From Streptomyces sp. NBC_00457 (lineage in GTDB: Bacteria; Actinomycetota; Actinomycetes; Streptomycetales; Streptomycetaceae), in the NCBI RefSeq assembly GCF_036014015.1, contig NZ_CP107905.1, positions 248,001 to 312,000 on the forward strand: 64,000 nt of DNA. Reading direction: 5' to 3'. The translations under genes and the position numbers were made by a program. Below the pieces are notes generated by a model, which was not told where the DNA came from, searched no databases, and saw nothing but the letters and a program-made list of their open reading frames with translations. Shown here one piece after another: positions 33,986-43,949 of this stretch; position 1 is the stretch's first letter, and each line of letters begins with the position of its first letter.

Positions 33986-34654
33986 GTGGTGAAACAGGAC
34001 CGGGCGATCCGGACCCGGCAGGTGATCCTCTCGGCGGCGGCCAAGGCCTTCGAGGAACACGGCTACCAGGCCGCGACCATCAGCGAGATCCTCGCCACCG
34101 CCGGCGTGACCAAGGGAGCCCTGTACTTCCACTTCCCCTCGAAGGAACACCTCGCCGAGGGCGTCCTGCACGAGCAGGACCAGCGGCTGCCGATCCCCGA
34201 CCGCGCCTGCAAGGTACAGCAGTTCGTGGACACCATGGTCCTGCACGCCTACCTCCTGCAGACCGACCCCATGGTCCGGGCCGGCGTACGCCTCGCCCTC
34301 GACCAGCAGGCCCAGGGCCTGGACCGCAGCGGGCCCTTCAGGCGCTGGAGCGACATCGGGATCGAACTGCTGGAAAAGGCCCAGGCCCAGGGCGAACTGA
34401 TGCCCCACGTCATCCCGGCCGAGACCGCCGACGTCGCGGTGGGCGCCTTCGCCGGCGTCCAGGCCATGTCCCAGGCCCTGCACAACTACCAGGACCTGCC
34501 ACGCAGGGTCGCCGCCCTGCTGCGGCACCTGCTGCCCAGCGTGGTGGTCCCCTCCGTGCTCGCCGCCGTCGACCTCACCGAGAGCAGGGGGGCTGCGGTA
34601 CAGGCCGAACTGGAGGCCCTGCGCCCCCGGCCGCAGCCGGCACCGGTCAGCTGA
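33986..34654 (+). CDS. Gamma-butyrolactone receptor (ScbR/ArpA-type TetR regulator)
   Basis: The 222-aa protein starts at GTG 33986 with AAAGGAGG eight bases upstream. MVKQDRAIRTRQVILSAAAK, EEHGYQAATISEILATAGVT and KGALYFHFPSKEHLAEGVL are the subfamily's HTH. The ligand domain keeps DPMVRAGVRLALDQ and FRRWSDIGIELLEKAQ-type segments. Compared with the other TetR gene it looks more like a canonical signal receptor. Its 3' end overlaps the convergent hydroxylase gene by 8 bases. Confidence 0.9.
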   Translation: MVKQDRAIRTRQVILSAAAKAFEEHGYQAATISEILATAGVTKGALYFHFPSKEHLAEGVLHEQDQRLPIPDRACKVQQFVDTMVLHAYLLQTDPMVRAGVRLALDQQAQGLDRSGPFRRWSDIGIELLEKAQAQGELMPHVIPAETADVAVGAFAGVQAMSQALHNYQDLPRRVAALLRHLLPSVVVPSVLAAVDLTESRGAAVQAELEALRPRPQPAPVS

Positions 34655-36191
34655 CCGCCCCGGCGAGCACACCCCCGGCCCCCGCCCCCGCACCGAAGTA
34701 CGCCGTCAGGGCGGCGGCCGGCCCGCCCGCCCCCGACGCCCAGGCGATATAGCCGTCGGGCCGCACCAGCAGCGCATCACACGACAGCTGGGGCACCGGC
34801 TCGCAATGCACCACCCGCAGCAGGGAGGCCCACCCCCGGGCCTGCTCCGCATACCGGCCGGCGCCCCGCTCACCGAAGAGCAGCAGCAGCGGCCGCCCCC
34901 CGCCCAGCAGACCGATGACATCGGCCGGACCCTGACGGGTCACCAGCCCCACATTGTGCAGAAACCTTCCCTCCCACGGCGGGCCCTGCGCGCCGCGCCC
35001 CGGCAGCACCGTGTCCTGCGCACTGACCATCGACGCCAGCACACCGCTCTCCCCCTGGCCGGCCAGCAGCTCCCCGAACAGCTCCCGCAGCGGATCCAGT
35101 TCGGGCCCCGGCCGCATCAGGGCGAGCTGGGCCCGCGCGGAGTCGATGACCCGCCGGGCAGCGGGCCGGCGCTCGGCGTCATAGGTGTCCAGCAGCCCTG
35201 CGCCCGCACTGCCGCGCACCGTGAGCGCGAGCTTCCAGCCGAGATTGACCGCGTCCAGCAGACCGGTGCTCAGCCCCTGCCCGCCGATCGGGAAGTGCAC
35301 ATGCGCCGCATCCCCCGCCAGCAGGACCCGCCCCCTGCGATACGACGCCGCCAGCCGGGAGAAGTCACTGAACCGGCTCAGCCACCTCGCCTCCCCCATC
35401 GCGATGTCCCGGCCCGCGATCCAGCCCACCTCCCGGCGCAGCTCCTCCACAGTGAGCGGCACACGCCGCTCAAGGTCCGCGCCCTCACAGTTCAGCGTCC
35501 GCAGACGCACCACACCCGACGCCACGTCCTTGGCGACGATCCAGCCGCGCGGCGTGCGATGCCACCCCGCCCCCAGAACCCCCGCCCCCTGAACACGGAC
35601 ATCGCCCGCCATCGCCGACACGGTGGCCGGGTACGTCCGGGAGGCGAAACCCGCCTGCTCCCGCACCAGACTGCGCGCCCCGTCCGCCCCCACCAGATAC
35701 CCGCCCGTGCAGATCACCCGCCCGCGCGGCCCCGCGGCCGTGACCCGCACCCCACCCGGCCCCTGCCGCACCCCCGTCACCCGGTACCCGCGCAGGATCC
35801 GCGCACCGGCGGCCCGCGCCCGCTGCTCGAAATGGCGCTCCAGCTCCTCCTGCGCACACTTCAAGATCGGCTCCGGCTCCGCGGCCGGCGCCGAAATGGC
35901 CAGCCCCGCAATCCCCGCGAAATGAAACGCACTGCTCACCCGCGCCGAACCGCCGCCCTGGTCCGCGCCGCCGCCCTGGTCCGCGCTCACCAGCCCGGCG
36001 AGATAACCCCGCCGCACCAGACACTGCACCGTACGGGCATGCAACGTCGTCGCCTTCGGCCACCGCGACACCCCGCGCTGCGACTCCACCACCACCGTCC
36101 GCACCCCGTACCCCGCCAGCTCACACGCAAGGACCATGCCCACCGGCCCCCCGCCGACGATCACCACCTGCGCCCGCATCCCCCGCACCAT
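34647..36191 (-). CDS. FAD-dependent aromatic hydroxylase (PgaE/rifampicin monooxygenase-like)
   Basis: The 514-aa protein starts at ATG 36191 behind GGGGAGG. VVIVGGGPVGMVLACELAGY is the FAD fingerprint, and GYLVGADGARSLVREQAG the DG motif region. GRVLLAGDAAHVHFPIGGQGLSTGLLDA carries the GD motif, split here by its known consensus. The C-terminal thioredoxin-like domain ends with DALLVRPDGYIAW. This class hydroxylates aromatic polyketides and quinones with NAD(P)H and O2. In this cluster it most likely oxidises the aromatic core. An ARE-like site lies about 150 bases upstream. Confidence 0.9.
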   Translation of the reverse strand: MVRGMRAQVVIVGGGPVGMVLACELAGYGVRTVVVESQRGVSRWPKATTLHARTVQCLVRRGYLAGLVSADQGGGADQGGGSARVSSAFHFAGIAGLAISAPAAEPEPILKCAQEELERHFEQRARAAGARILRGYRVTGVRQGPGGVRVTAAGPRGRVICTGGYLVGADGARSLVREQAGFASRTYPATVSAMAGDVRVQGAGVLGAGWHRTPRGWIVAKDVASGVVRLRTLNCEGADLERRVPLTVEELRREVGWIAGRDIAMGEARWLSRFSDFSRLAASYRRGRVLLAGDAAHVHFPIGGQGLSTGLLDAVNLGWKLALTVRGSAGAGLLDTYDAERRPAARRVIDSARAQLALMRPGPELDPLRELFGELLAGQGESGVLASMVSAQDTVLPGRGAQGPPWEGRFLHNVGLVTRQGPADVIGLLGGGRPLLLLFGERGAGRYAEQARGWASLLRVVHCEPVPQLSCDALLVRPDGYIAWASGAGGPAAALTAYFGAGAGAGGVLAGAVS

Positions 36192-36342
36192 CTACGACCT
36201 CCCCCAGTCACGGACCAGCACACAAGCCAAGGAAACAGCAGCCGCGGCGCACGAAGACTTAAGCGGCCGCCCCCGTCCAGAACAACTCCGCACCCCCCAC
36301 AGGGAGTTGAGCTGCCCAGCTCACCCATGCACACGAACGAAA

Positions 36343-36371
36343 AGAAATATACCGGTTGGACGGTTCTTTGC
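36343..36371 (-). promoter_or_regulatory. ARE-like site upstream of the hydroxylase gene
   Basis: AGAAATATACCG and CGGTTCTTTG flank GTTGGA, an imperfect inverted repeat with ARE character in an A/T-rich pocket. Confidence 0.5.
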
Positions 36372-36599
36372 AAGGCATTGACACCCCCACCCCCACCCGC
36401 CGGCCCCCCACCGGCCACACGCCCGGAACACTCACCCCGCCGGCCCGGCCCGCCACCACCGGACCCGGACCCGGACCCGGACGCGGACGCGCAACACCAC
36501 CCATGACACCACCCGCGCCACCGCCTGCGCCGGGGACGGCACCCAACCCCGCCCCGCCCCCAGGCAGACGGACCCAGCACCCCGCCACCCGCCGGCCCG

Positions 36600-36657
36600 C
36601 CCTCCCCTCCCCTCCCCTCCCCTCCCCTCCCCTCCCCTCCCCTCCCCTCCCCTCCCC
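36600..36657. repeat. CCCCT pentanucleotide microsatellite (about 11 copies)
   Basis: This is an uninterrupted homopyrimidine tract. A five-copy CCTGT tract follows at 36812-36836 and a GGACCC repeat precedes it at about 36463-36492. The region 36192-36900 shows no gene. Confidence 0.9.
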
Positions 36658-36929
36658 CCGGCAGACGGCACCACAGTCCCGCCCCGCCGGCAAAAGAGGC
36701 ACGCCGGGCCGCAGGCCCCACACAGCGGCCGGCGCCGCGCGGCAGTCCTCGATCCGACGGCCGCGGCGGGAGCACGAAACGGACCCGGACCCGGCTCCCG
36801 GCCCGGCCTGCCCTGTCCTGTCCTGTCCTGTCCTGTACGAGCCCGCGCAGGCGCGTCCGCGGAAACGGACCCCGCACGTGAGCGGCGTGCGGGTGCCGGC
36901 GCCCGGCTTCGCACGGCGGGAAACGCCTC

Positions 36930-37515
36930 TGCGGCCACGTCGCCGCCTGGCACAAGGAAGGCATCTTCGACCGACCCGACGGCCTCCTGCGCCGGTCGGT
37001 GCGCGAGGCCGGGGGCCGCACCCCCCCGGGCCGAGCGCCTGCGTGGTGGACGCGCGGAGCATCAAGACCTCCGCCAGCGTCCCCGCAGCCGGCCCGGGCA
37101 CCGACGCCGGCCAGAAGACAGGAGGCCGAGGGCGCCGCCTCGGCGCCGACACCCTGGCCTGCTGCCGGCCGTCCGGGTGAGCGCCGCCGGCGTCCGCGAC
37201 ACCACCGGCGGCATCCGCCCGCTCCCACAGACCGCCACCACAGGCGCGTGACCAAGGCGCGGGCCGGCACCGGCCATCGCACCGAAGCCACCGGCCACGG
37301 CGCCCGTCTGGGCACCGGTGTCCAGGTGCGTTCCACGCGATCGGCGCCACAGGGTTCACGGTGATCCCCCGGCGCCGGAGGGCGAGCGCAACTGCCGGCC
37401 GGCTCCTGCACCACCGCCGCCCCGCCCGCGCCACCCGCCCCCACCGCTGTGAAGCCGTCCTCCACATCGCAATGACCGGCCTCACCATCCGGCAGCGCAC
37501 CCACGAATCCACCCC
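36930..37515 (+). pseudogene. Decayed IS5-family transposase
   Basis: Fragments in shifting frames can be read in order: AWHKEGIFDRPDGLLRRSVR, then CVVDARSIKTSASVPAAGPG with TDAGQKTGGRGRRLGADTL (the DDE region with its first aspartate), and a final CEAVLHIAMTGLTIRQRT. The usual family reads LD-T/SQSVK....GxDAGKK..GRKR. Several frameshifts and stops separate the pieces. No terminal repeats were found. Confidence 0.6.
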
Positions 37516-38323
37516 GAACCGGCGCCCCACCTGAACCCCGAACCCCGGACTACCGGTACGCGAATCACCGACGCCGGTCTGACATTTATTTTTACCTGCG
37601 ACCAGCCGCACGGGCACGGCACCCCCGAATTTCGCCACCCCGGCAATTCAGGCGCCGGGCAGCCGGCATGCCGAGAAGATTCCTTCCCTAATGCATGCCG
37701 AGTGACTTTCGAGCGGCGGCTGATAGGGTCACGGACACGAGGTTCCTTAGAACGAATGATCGATATCGACTGCTGGGAGTGCTTGATGCCCGAAGGCATT
37801 GAGAAAAGAGATGCATACGGCCATCGAGGAAACAGCCCGACCGGCCGGTGCGACGTTTTCGCGCCCTAAGGCCTGACCGATTGGTGTCCACCTGCGAGGG
37901 TGGATTGTCGGCACACGTGGTGTCATCTTCCGTCTCCAGGACAGCACGGCCAGGAAATCGTGACACACCCTGGCACGGAAGCACTGAATTGGCTGCGGGA
38001 TCGCCGGCGGTGCGCGTTTCCGGCGTCAGCCGGCCGACGGGCCGGCCCGTGGCGCGAGTTCGAAAAGTGCAGGCGGCAATTCGCCCCTGAACGAGCATCG
38101 CGGGCACGCCTGACCGGGGACAACGGAATGTGAGCGTTATCCAAGACATCCTCAAGCCCGTACCTGACAAGCTCAAGCCCGCTGAGGCCAAAAGGAGCCT
38201 GCGACCGCATCCTTCACGGGCGCCCCTGCCAGGACACCGGCCACAGCGACCCCGCCATCCGGTCAGCACGCGTTTCCTCATCACGTGGTGGAAATCCAGC
38301 TCCTCAAAGAAAGGAGGCGCACC
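37516..38323. other. Intergenic between the IS5 remnant and the haloperoxidase fossil
   Basis: No gene is recognisable. CTCAAGCC occurs twice, 21 bases apart, at about 38150-38178, a weak SARP-like pair upstream of the haloperoxidase pseudogene. Base composition is less GC-rich than in the genes. Confidence 0.4.
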
Positions 38324-39300
38324 ATGGCGGCATCCGGACGAAGACCCGCTCCCGTATCAGCCTTTTCACCACCGCACAGGTCGCCTCTGCCCGGGGACGC
38401 CGGCGGCGCCGCGGCGCTGAGCCTGGGGACCGGCGAAACGGCCGCCGCCCAACAGGGCGACAAGCCGCCCCAGACCGGCTTCGGTCCCGGCGCCGGCAGC
38501 CACACCGCAGGGACCCGGCCCGGCGCAGAGGACCAGGACACCCAGGGGACGGGCCCTGGCGCAGATCGCCGGCCCCCTGGACAGGACCGTCATCCTCTGC
38601 AGGGCCCACGCCGTCCTTGTTCCGTGGCGCGACGCGGTGGCGCCCTGCCACCCGGCCGCCGCCGGCGTGCCCGCCCCAATCCCCCGCCGCCCCTGCGGCG
38701 GGCCCACCAACCGGACCATGAACACCGCCTGTCCGCCTGCCCCCTCCAGGTGACCAGGGCAAGAGCGCACCAGCAGGTGCCGGGCGTGCGGAACCTGTTG
38801 GCCGCGCCCGGCCTGGACCCCAAGGACGCGCCGGAGAGTGCGGCCAGCCCGGCCGGCACCGGCAGCGCCGCCGGCACGGCCGCCGTCACGGCCCGGCCAA
38901 GGCACGGCATGCATGCCCCCGAAAGGCCGGCCGGCCGTAGTGCTTGCGGCCGTAGTGCTTGCGGAACCCTCGCTGCCCAGCCTCGCACCGGCAGCCGGCG
39001 AGGGGCCCGCACGCAGGCCGCCGCGCCGGCGCAGGACCAAGGGACCCGGGCATCCTGGCAGGCCGGCGGTCCGCCGCCCCGCGGACACGGCCGGACAGCC
39101 CATACACCCTCACCGGCCCGCGCCCCGTTCCCCCGGCGCCCGCCCGCTCCCACCGGCCACACCCGCGTCCGCGCCCGGCAGACGCCCGGTGGACGAGACC
39201 GGGCAGGCGCCGGCCTCACTCACCGACGCGCACACGGTGCTCGTCGGTGCTCTTCGGCCGCACGCTGCGGGGCACCGCCTGCGTGTCTGGCGGCGGGCAC
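38324..39300 (+). pseudogene. Fossil of a second vanadium haloperoxidase
   Basis: A good ribosome site (AAAGGAGG, 38309-38316) precedes ATG 38324 and an Ala-rich leader like that of the intact neighbour (GGAAALS against GGASAAALS). From 38556 one frame reads LAQIAGPLDRTVILCRAHAV, VAPCHPAAAGVPAPIPRRP and TNRTMNTA before a TGA at 38751. This is collinear with LALIGPMDVTVFLW, LAPYHETAVGIYSQIPRRP and TNRNLNIA of the intact enzyme. Another frame continues VRNLLAAPGLDPKDAPESAA with SPAGTGSAAG (intact: LRELMTGLGLNPDDASENL with TTPVGIGNTAA), and near 39187 VDETGQAPASLTD matches VDEIVEASASLTD. Distances agree with the intact gene. The catalytic C-terminal third is missing or unreadable. Confidence 0.75.
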
Positions 39301-39441
39301 CGGCAGCGCAGCCCGCCGCCGCGCTCACCTTCCTCCCGCTCCTGTGGCCCCCAGAAAGCCCACAGGGCCCACGGCACCGCCCTCCATGCCACCTCCATGC
39401 CTCTTCCTTCCCCTTTTGAGAGACCGACAAGGAGCATCATC

Positions 39442-41016
39442 ATGACGACGTCCGGACACACTCCCGGCTTACGTTCCCCGCTGGGCCGCCGGCCGCTGCT
39501 GGTCGGCGGTGCTTCGGCGGCTGCGCTGTCCATGCTGGCCTTCTCCCGTACCGCCGGTGCCGCCACCGGCGAGAAGACGGCCGCCATCGACTTCGACCTC
39601 GACAAGGACAACTACGTCAAGTGGTCCCAGCCCACCGAAGCGCCGGTCGGCCAGGAGGGCAGGCTGGCGCTCATCGGCCCGATGGACGTGACCGTCTTCC
39701 TGTGGACGAGCCGCGTGGCGATGCTGGCGGCCTTCGACGCGCTGGCGCCCTACCACGAGACCGCGGTCGGCATCTACTCCCAGATCCCCCGCCGCCCCTC
39801 CAGCGAGTCCGCCACCAACCGCAACCTGAACATCGCCACCCTCTACGTCCAGCTCGGCATCTGGAAGCGCCTGCTGCCGCAGTTCACGGGCGGCCTGCGG
39901 GAGCTGATGACCGGGCTCGGCCTGAACCCCGACGACGCGTCGGAGAACCTCACCACCCCGGTCGGTATCGGCAATACGGCGGCCAGGGCCACCTGGGAGG
40001 CGCTGAAGAACGACGGCATGAACGTCCTCGGCCACGAGGGCGGCCGCAAATACCACCCCGCGCCGTGGGCGGACTACACCGGCTACGTGCCCGTCAACTC
40101 GCCCTACAAGCTGGTCAACCCCTCGCGCTGGCAGCCGCAGCTGGGCCCCCACAACGGCCGCCGCGTCGGCGGCGGCCCAGGCGACATGGGCATCTTCGTC
40201 GCCCAGCACTTCGTGACCCCGCAGATCGCGCTGACCAAGCCCCACATCTTCCGCCACCCCGCCCAGTTCAAGCTCGCCGCGCCCCGCTACAGCGACCACA
40301 CCAACGCCCGCGCCTACAAACGCGCGGTGGACGAGATCGTGGAAGCATCCGCCTCCCTCACCGACGAACGCAAAGCCCTCGCCGAGATCATGGACAACAA
40401 ACTCTGGGGCATCGGGCACCACTCCCTCGTCCTGGCCCGCAAGCACGACCAGAACAACGAGATGGGCGTGCACGGCTGGGTCCAGTGGTCGCTCCAGCAC
40501 ATCCTGGCGACCTTCGACACACTGATCGCCGCCTGGCACCACAAGGCCGCCTTCGACGCCGTGCGGCCCATCAGCGCGGTCAGGCACGTGTACGGCCGCA
40601 GCAAACTGACCGCCTGGGGCGGCCCGGGCAAGGGCACCGTCAACGACCTCCCGGCACACGAATGGGCCGGCTACCTGCCCACCAGCGACCACCCGGAATA
40701 CCCCTCGGGCAGCACCTCGCTGTGCGCCGCCGCGGCACAAACCGCACGGCGCTACTTCGGCTCCGACGACCTGGACTGGACGATCGACTTCCCCGCCGGC
40801 ACCTCACGGGTCGAGCCGACCATCACCCCCGCCAAGAACGTCACGGTCCACTTCGCCACCTTCACCCAATTCAACAAGGCATGCGCCAGGAGCCGGGTGG
40901 ACGGCGGCGTCCACTTCCGGGAGACCACCGAGAGGTCCCTGGCCTTCGGTGAACAGTTCGGCGACCTCGCCCACGAATTCATCCAGCGCCACGTCAACGG
41001 CAACACCAAAAACTGA
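39442..41016 (+). CDS. Vanadium-dependent haloperoxidase with Tat signal peptide
   Basis: The 524-aa protein starts at ATG 39442 behind AAGGAG. The leader LGRRPLLVGGASAAALSMLA is a twin-arginine-type signal (RRPLL) ending in AGAATG. The vanadate site can be traced: Lys and Arg in HHKAAFDAVRPIS (spacing 7, as in fungal chloroperoxidase), PSGST where fungal enzymes have PSGH, and Arg-x5-His in SRVDGGVHFRE. The family oxidises halide with H2O2, and actinobacterial members perform selective chlorination and cyclisation or oxidative rearrangement of prenylated naphthols. Export would place this step outside the membrane. The gene follows a fossil paralogue and precedes an exporter gene. Confidence 0.92.
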   Translation: MTTSGHTPGLRSPLGRRPLLVGGASAAALSMLAFSRTAGAATGEKTAAIDFDLDKDNYVKWSQPTEAPVGQEGRLALIGPMDVTVFLWTSRVAMLAAFDALAPYHETAVGIYSQIPRRPSSESATNRNLNIATLYVQLGIWKRLLPQFTGGLRELMTGLGLNPDDASENLTTPVGIGNTAARATWEALKNDGMNVLGHEGGRKYHPAPWADYTGYVPVNSPYKLVNPSRWQPQLGPHNGRRVGGGPGDMGIFVAQHFVTPQIALTKPHIFRHPAQFKLAAPRYSDHTNARAYKRAVDEIVEASASLTDERKALAEIMDNKLWGIGHHSLVLARKHDQNNEMGVHGWVQWSLQHILATFDTLIAAWHHKAAFDAVRPISAVRHVYGRSKLTAWGGPGKGTVNDLPAHEWAGYLPTSDHPEYPSGSTSLCAAAAQTARRYFGSDDLDWTIDFPAGTSRVEPTITPAKNVTVHFATFTQFNKACARSRVDGGVHFRETTERSLAFGEQFGDLAHEFIQRHVNGNTKN

Positions 41017-41874
41017 CCCCCCTTGCGCCGGCGCCGGCACAAGACCCCCCGCCCACGGCCGCCCCGCCGGCGGCCGAGCGGACCCTCCCCGTCCCGCGAA
41101 AGACGCCCGGGCCACGCCCGGTCCGCGGACATCAACTCCCCACAGCCCACGACCCGCCGGCCCGCCCCGATCCGGACTCCGCCCGGACTCCGCACACAGC
41201 GGGCGCGGCGGGCGCGGCGGGCGTTGAGGATCCCGCGGTTCCGCCTCACCCAACAGCGCGCCGGGACGGCGCCGACCTGCTGCTCCCTTCAGCGCCACAC
41301 CGGCCCCCACCGGCCGCGGAATGGCGAGTTCCACCCAATCTCCACCGACTCTCAAGCGAGACTGACTACCATTTACTTATGGCTGTCAAAAATCGCCGGC
41401 CGGCACTGACGGGCCTGACAGGGCCGACGGGCCCGACGGGCCTGACGGGTCTGACAGGTGGGACGGATGGGGCGGTCGGCATCCCCGTCACCGGCTTCGG
41501 CACCCGAAGCCGGTGACCAGCCAGGGCGGCCGCACCGCATGAGCACCCCGCACCGACCGCGCAGTCGCGGCCCCCCGCATCCGCGCGAGTGCCCAGCCCC
41601 GGTACAGGCCCACACCCAGGGCCTGGACGGCCCGAACCTGCCGGTAAAGGAGCTGCCCGACACCATCAGGCGCCGCTTCGGCCCCGGCAGGGCCGCCACC
41701 ACCGACAGGCGGGGCGCCGGGGCGGGGGAAACACCCCCGACGCGACCGCCCCAGGCCGGCACCCCGGCCGCCCTGCGCCGGCACCGCCGGCGCCGGCACG
41801 GCTCGCGCCGCACCACAGGGCGCCACCCCGACCCGACTGCACCGATCCTGCACGCCCCTTTTCGAGAGGAATCC
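41017..41874. other. Intergenic between the haloperoxidase and exporter genes
   Basis: No convincing gene is present in 858 bases. A 46-codon frame at 41379-41516 encodes GLTGPTGPTG-like repeats but lacks a ribosome site. Its DNA is a short tandem array of ACGGGCCTG-like 9-mers (41410-41458). Confidence 0.45.
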
Positions 41875-43491
41875 ATGAGTACGAACCCTGCACAGGCGGC
41901 ACCCCCTGACGGGAGCGGCGGGGGCGTGCCGGATGCACGTCAGCTGCGCGCGATCCTGACCGCCGTCTCGATAGCGCTGATGGCCGTCATCGCGTCCGTG
42001 GCCGGACTGATCGTCGCCCAGACGCAAATGGCCGTCGAGTTCGACGCCTCGCAGGACACCGTCCTGTGGATCATCAACATCTACACCCTGGCCCTGGCCG
42101 CGCTGCTGCTGCCGCTCGGCGCGATCGGTGACCGCCTGGGCCGCAAACCCATGCTGATCGCCGGACTGGCCCTCTTCGGCCTCGCCAGCATCGCCGGGGC
42201 CCTGGCCCCCACCGCCGAGCTGATGCTCGCCGCGCGTCTGGCCGCCGGCATCGGCGCAGCAATGATCATGCCCATCACCCTGGCCGTGATCACCTCCACG
42301 TTCCCCGAGGAGCAGCGCGGCAAGGCGATCGGCGTGTGGACCGGCGTCGCCGGAGGCGGCGGCGTCCTGGGCATGTTCCTCTCCGCCTTCCTCACCGACG
42401 TCGCCGACTGGCGCTGGCTGTTCGCCCTGCCCGTCGCCCTGGTGGCCGTGGCCCTGGCCCTGACCCTGAAATCGGTGCCCAACTCCCACGAGCGCTCCCC
42501 CCACGCCTTCGACACCGTCGGCGCAGTGACCTCCACCGTCGCCGTCGTCGGCCTCATCTTCGTCCTGCAGGAAGGACCCGAGAGCGGCTGGAGCCAGCCT
42601 CTGACCCTGGCCGGCCTCGCCGTCGGCCTCACCGCCGCGGCCGGATTCGTGTTCTGGGAACTGCGCCGCCAAGGCGCCGCACTGCTGGACGTACGCCTCT
42701 TCCGCGAGCGCGGCCTGTCCGGCGGCTCGATCACCCTGGTCGTCGTCTTCGCTGTCCAGGGCGGCGTCCAAGTCGTCCTCTTCCCCTACCTCCAGGCCGT
42801 GCTCGACTGGTCGGGACTGCTGTCCGCGGCGGCACTGATGCCCCTGGCCATCGGGATCATGACATCCGCCAACGTGGCCCCCAAAATGGCCGCACGCATC
42901 GGCCCCCGCTCCACCATGGCCACCGGAATCGCACTCACCGGCGCCAGCCTCGCCCTCATGGCCCTGTTCGTCTCCGTCGACGACGGCTACCTGAAAATCC
43001 TGCCCGGCATCATCCTCATGGGCATCGGCATGGGCCTGTCGATGGTGCCCTCCACCGAAGCCCTCACCCGCTCACTGCCCCAGGAAAAACAAGGCGTCGC
43101 CTCCGCCCTCAACGACGTCACCCGCGAATTCGGCACCGCACTCGGCGTCGCCCTGCTCGGCGCCATCCTCACAGCCGGCTACCGCAACGCCATCGACGAC
43201 CGCCTCGACAACATCCCCGAAAAAACCGCCGACACCGCCCAAGACGGCATCGCCAACGCCATCGAGGCATCCACCAGCGCCGGCCCCCACGCACCAGACC
43301 TCATCCACGCCGCACAGCAGTCCTACGTCGACGGATGGCAGCAGTCCATGTGGGCAGGCGTCGCCATCATGGCCGTACTCCTCGCCTACATCCTCCTACG
43401 CGGCCCCCACAACACCACCCCCACCAACACCCCCCACACCCCCAACACCCCCGACAAGACAGAAGACACCGAAATGGCCACCACCCGATAA
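41875..43491 (+). CDS. MFS drug exporter, DHA2 (14-TM) family
   Basis: The 538-aa protein starts at ATG 41875 behind GAGAGGA. It has about 14 hydrophobic segments. DTVLWIINIYTLALAALLLP is the first-helix pattern, GAIGDRLGRKPMLIAGLALF the MFS motif A, and GIGAAMIMPITLAVITSTFP with PEEQRGKAIGVWTGVAG gives the motif C region of EmrB/QacA-like exporters. It most likely exports the cluster's product or gives self-resistance. The C-terminal 30 residues are Thr/Pro/Asn-rich (NTTPTNTPHTP). It is the last gene that looks like part of the cluster. Confidence 0.9.
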   Translation: MSTNPAQAAPPDGSGGGVPDARQLRAILTAVSIALMAVIASVAGLIVAQTQMAVEFDASQDTVLWIINIYTLALAALLLPLGAIGDRLGRKPMLIAGLALFGLASIAGALAPTAELMLAARLAAGIGAAMIMPITLAVITSTFPEEQRGKAIGVWTGVAGGGGVLGMFLSAFLTDVADWRWLFALPVALVAVALALTLKSVPNSHERSPHAFDTVGAVTSTVAVVGLIFVLQEGPESGWSQPLTLAGLAVGLTAAAGFVFWELRRQGAALLDVRLFRERGLSGGSITLVVVFAVQGGVQVVLFPYLQAVLDWSGLLSAAALMPLAIGIMTSANVAPKMAARIGPRSTMATGIALTGASLALMALFVSVDDGYLKILPGIILMGIGMGLSMVPSTEALTRSLPQEKQGVASALNDVTREFGTALGVALLGAILTAGYRNAIDDRLDNIPEKTADTAQDGIANAIEASTSAGPHAPDLIHAAQQSYVDGWQQSMWAGVAIMAVLLAYILLRGPHNTTPTNTPHTPNTPDKTEDTEMATTR

Positions 43492-43924
43492 CGGCATCAC
43501 AACCCAAACCGCACGACGGAACACCGCCGAACCAGCACCCTCATGAAGCCGGCTGCCCACAGGCACCCGCACGGCCGGGTTCCGGAACCTGACCCCGGCG
43601 ACGGACAACACCCCACCGGGCACAGACCATCCCCCACACCAGCACACGCGTCCCAGCGGACGCGGAGCACAGCAGTACACGGCAGCACAGGCGCAGACAC
43701 CGGCCACGAAAACCACCGCCACCCACCACCCCAGCACCCCCACAACAAACGCTCTGCCGGCTTGGTGCTGGGTGTCTGGTTGGGGGGTGGCTCCCGGGTG
43801 CGGTGGTGGTGCCGGGGTGGGCGTCCCGGTGGGGGTAGCTGCTGCTGCGGGTCTGCCGTAGTGCCGTGTCGCTGTGAGTCTGAGGGAGGAGGCCGAGCGG
43901 TGCCTTGAGCTGACTGGTGGTCGC

Positions 43925-43949
43925 TCCCCGCCCGCCGGGCGGGCGGGGA
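43925..43949. terminator. Perfect 11-bp hairpin in an AC-rich region
   Basis: TCCCCGCCCGC (43925-43935) pairs with GCGGGCGGGGA (43939-43949) over a three-base loop. It sits 430 bases after the exporter, so it is either a distal terminator or part of an element end. The surrounding 43492-44690 is strongly strand-biased (CCACC-rich), with no convincing gene. Confidence 0.5.

Noticed and set aside
36259..37638. 459-aa minus-strand open frame
   Set aside because: It spans microsatellites and the IS5 remnant. The apparent repeats (GGEGRGGEG) come from the CCCCT tract, not a protein.
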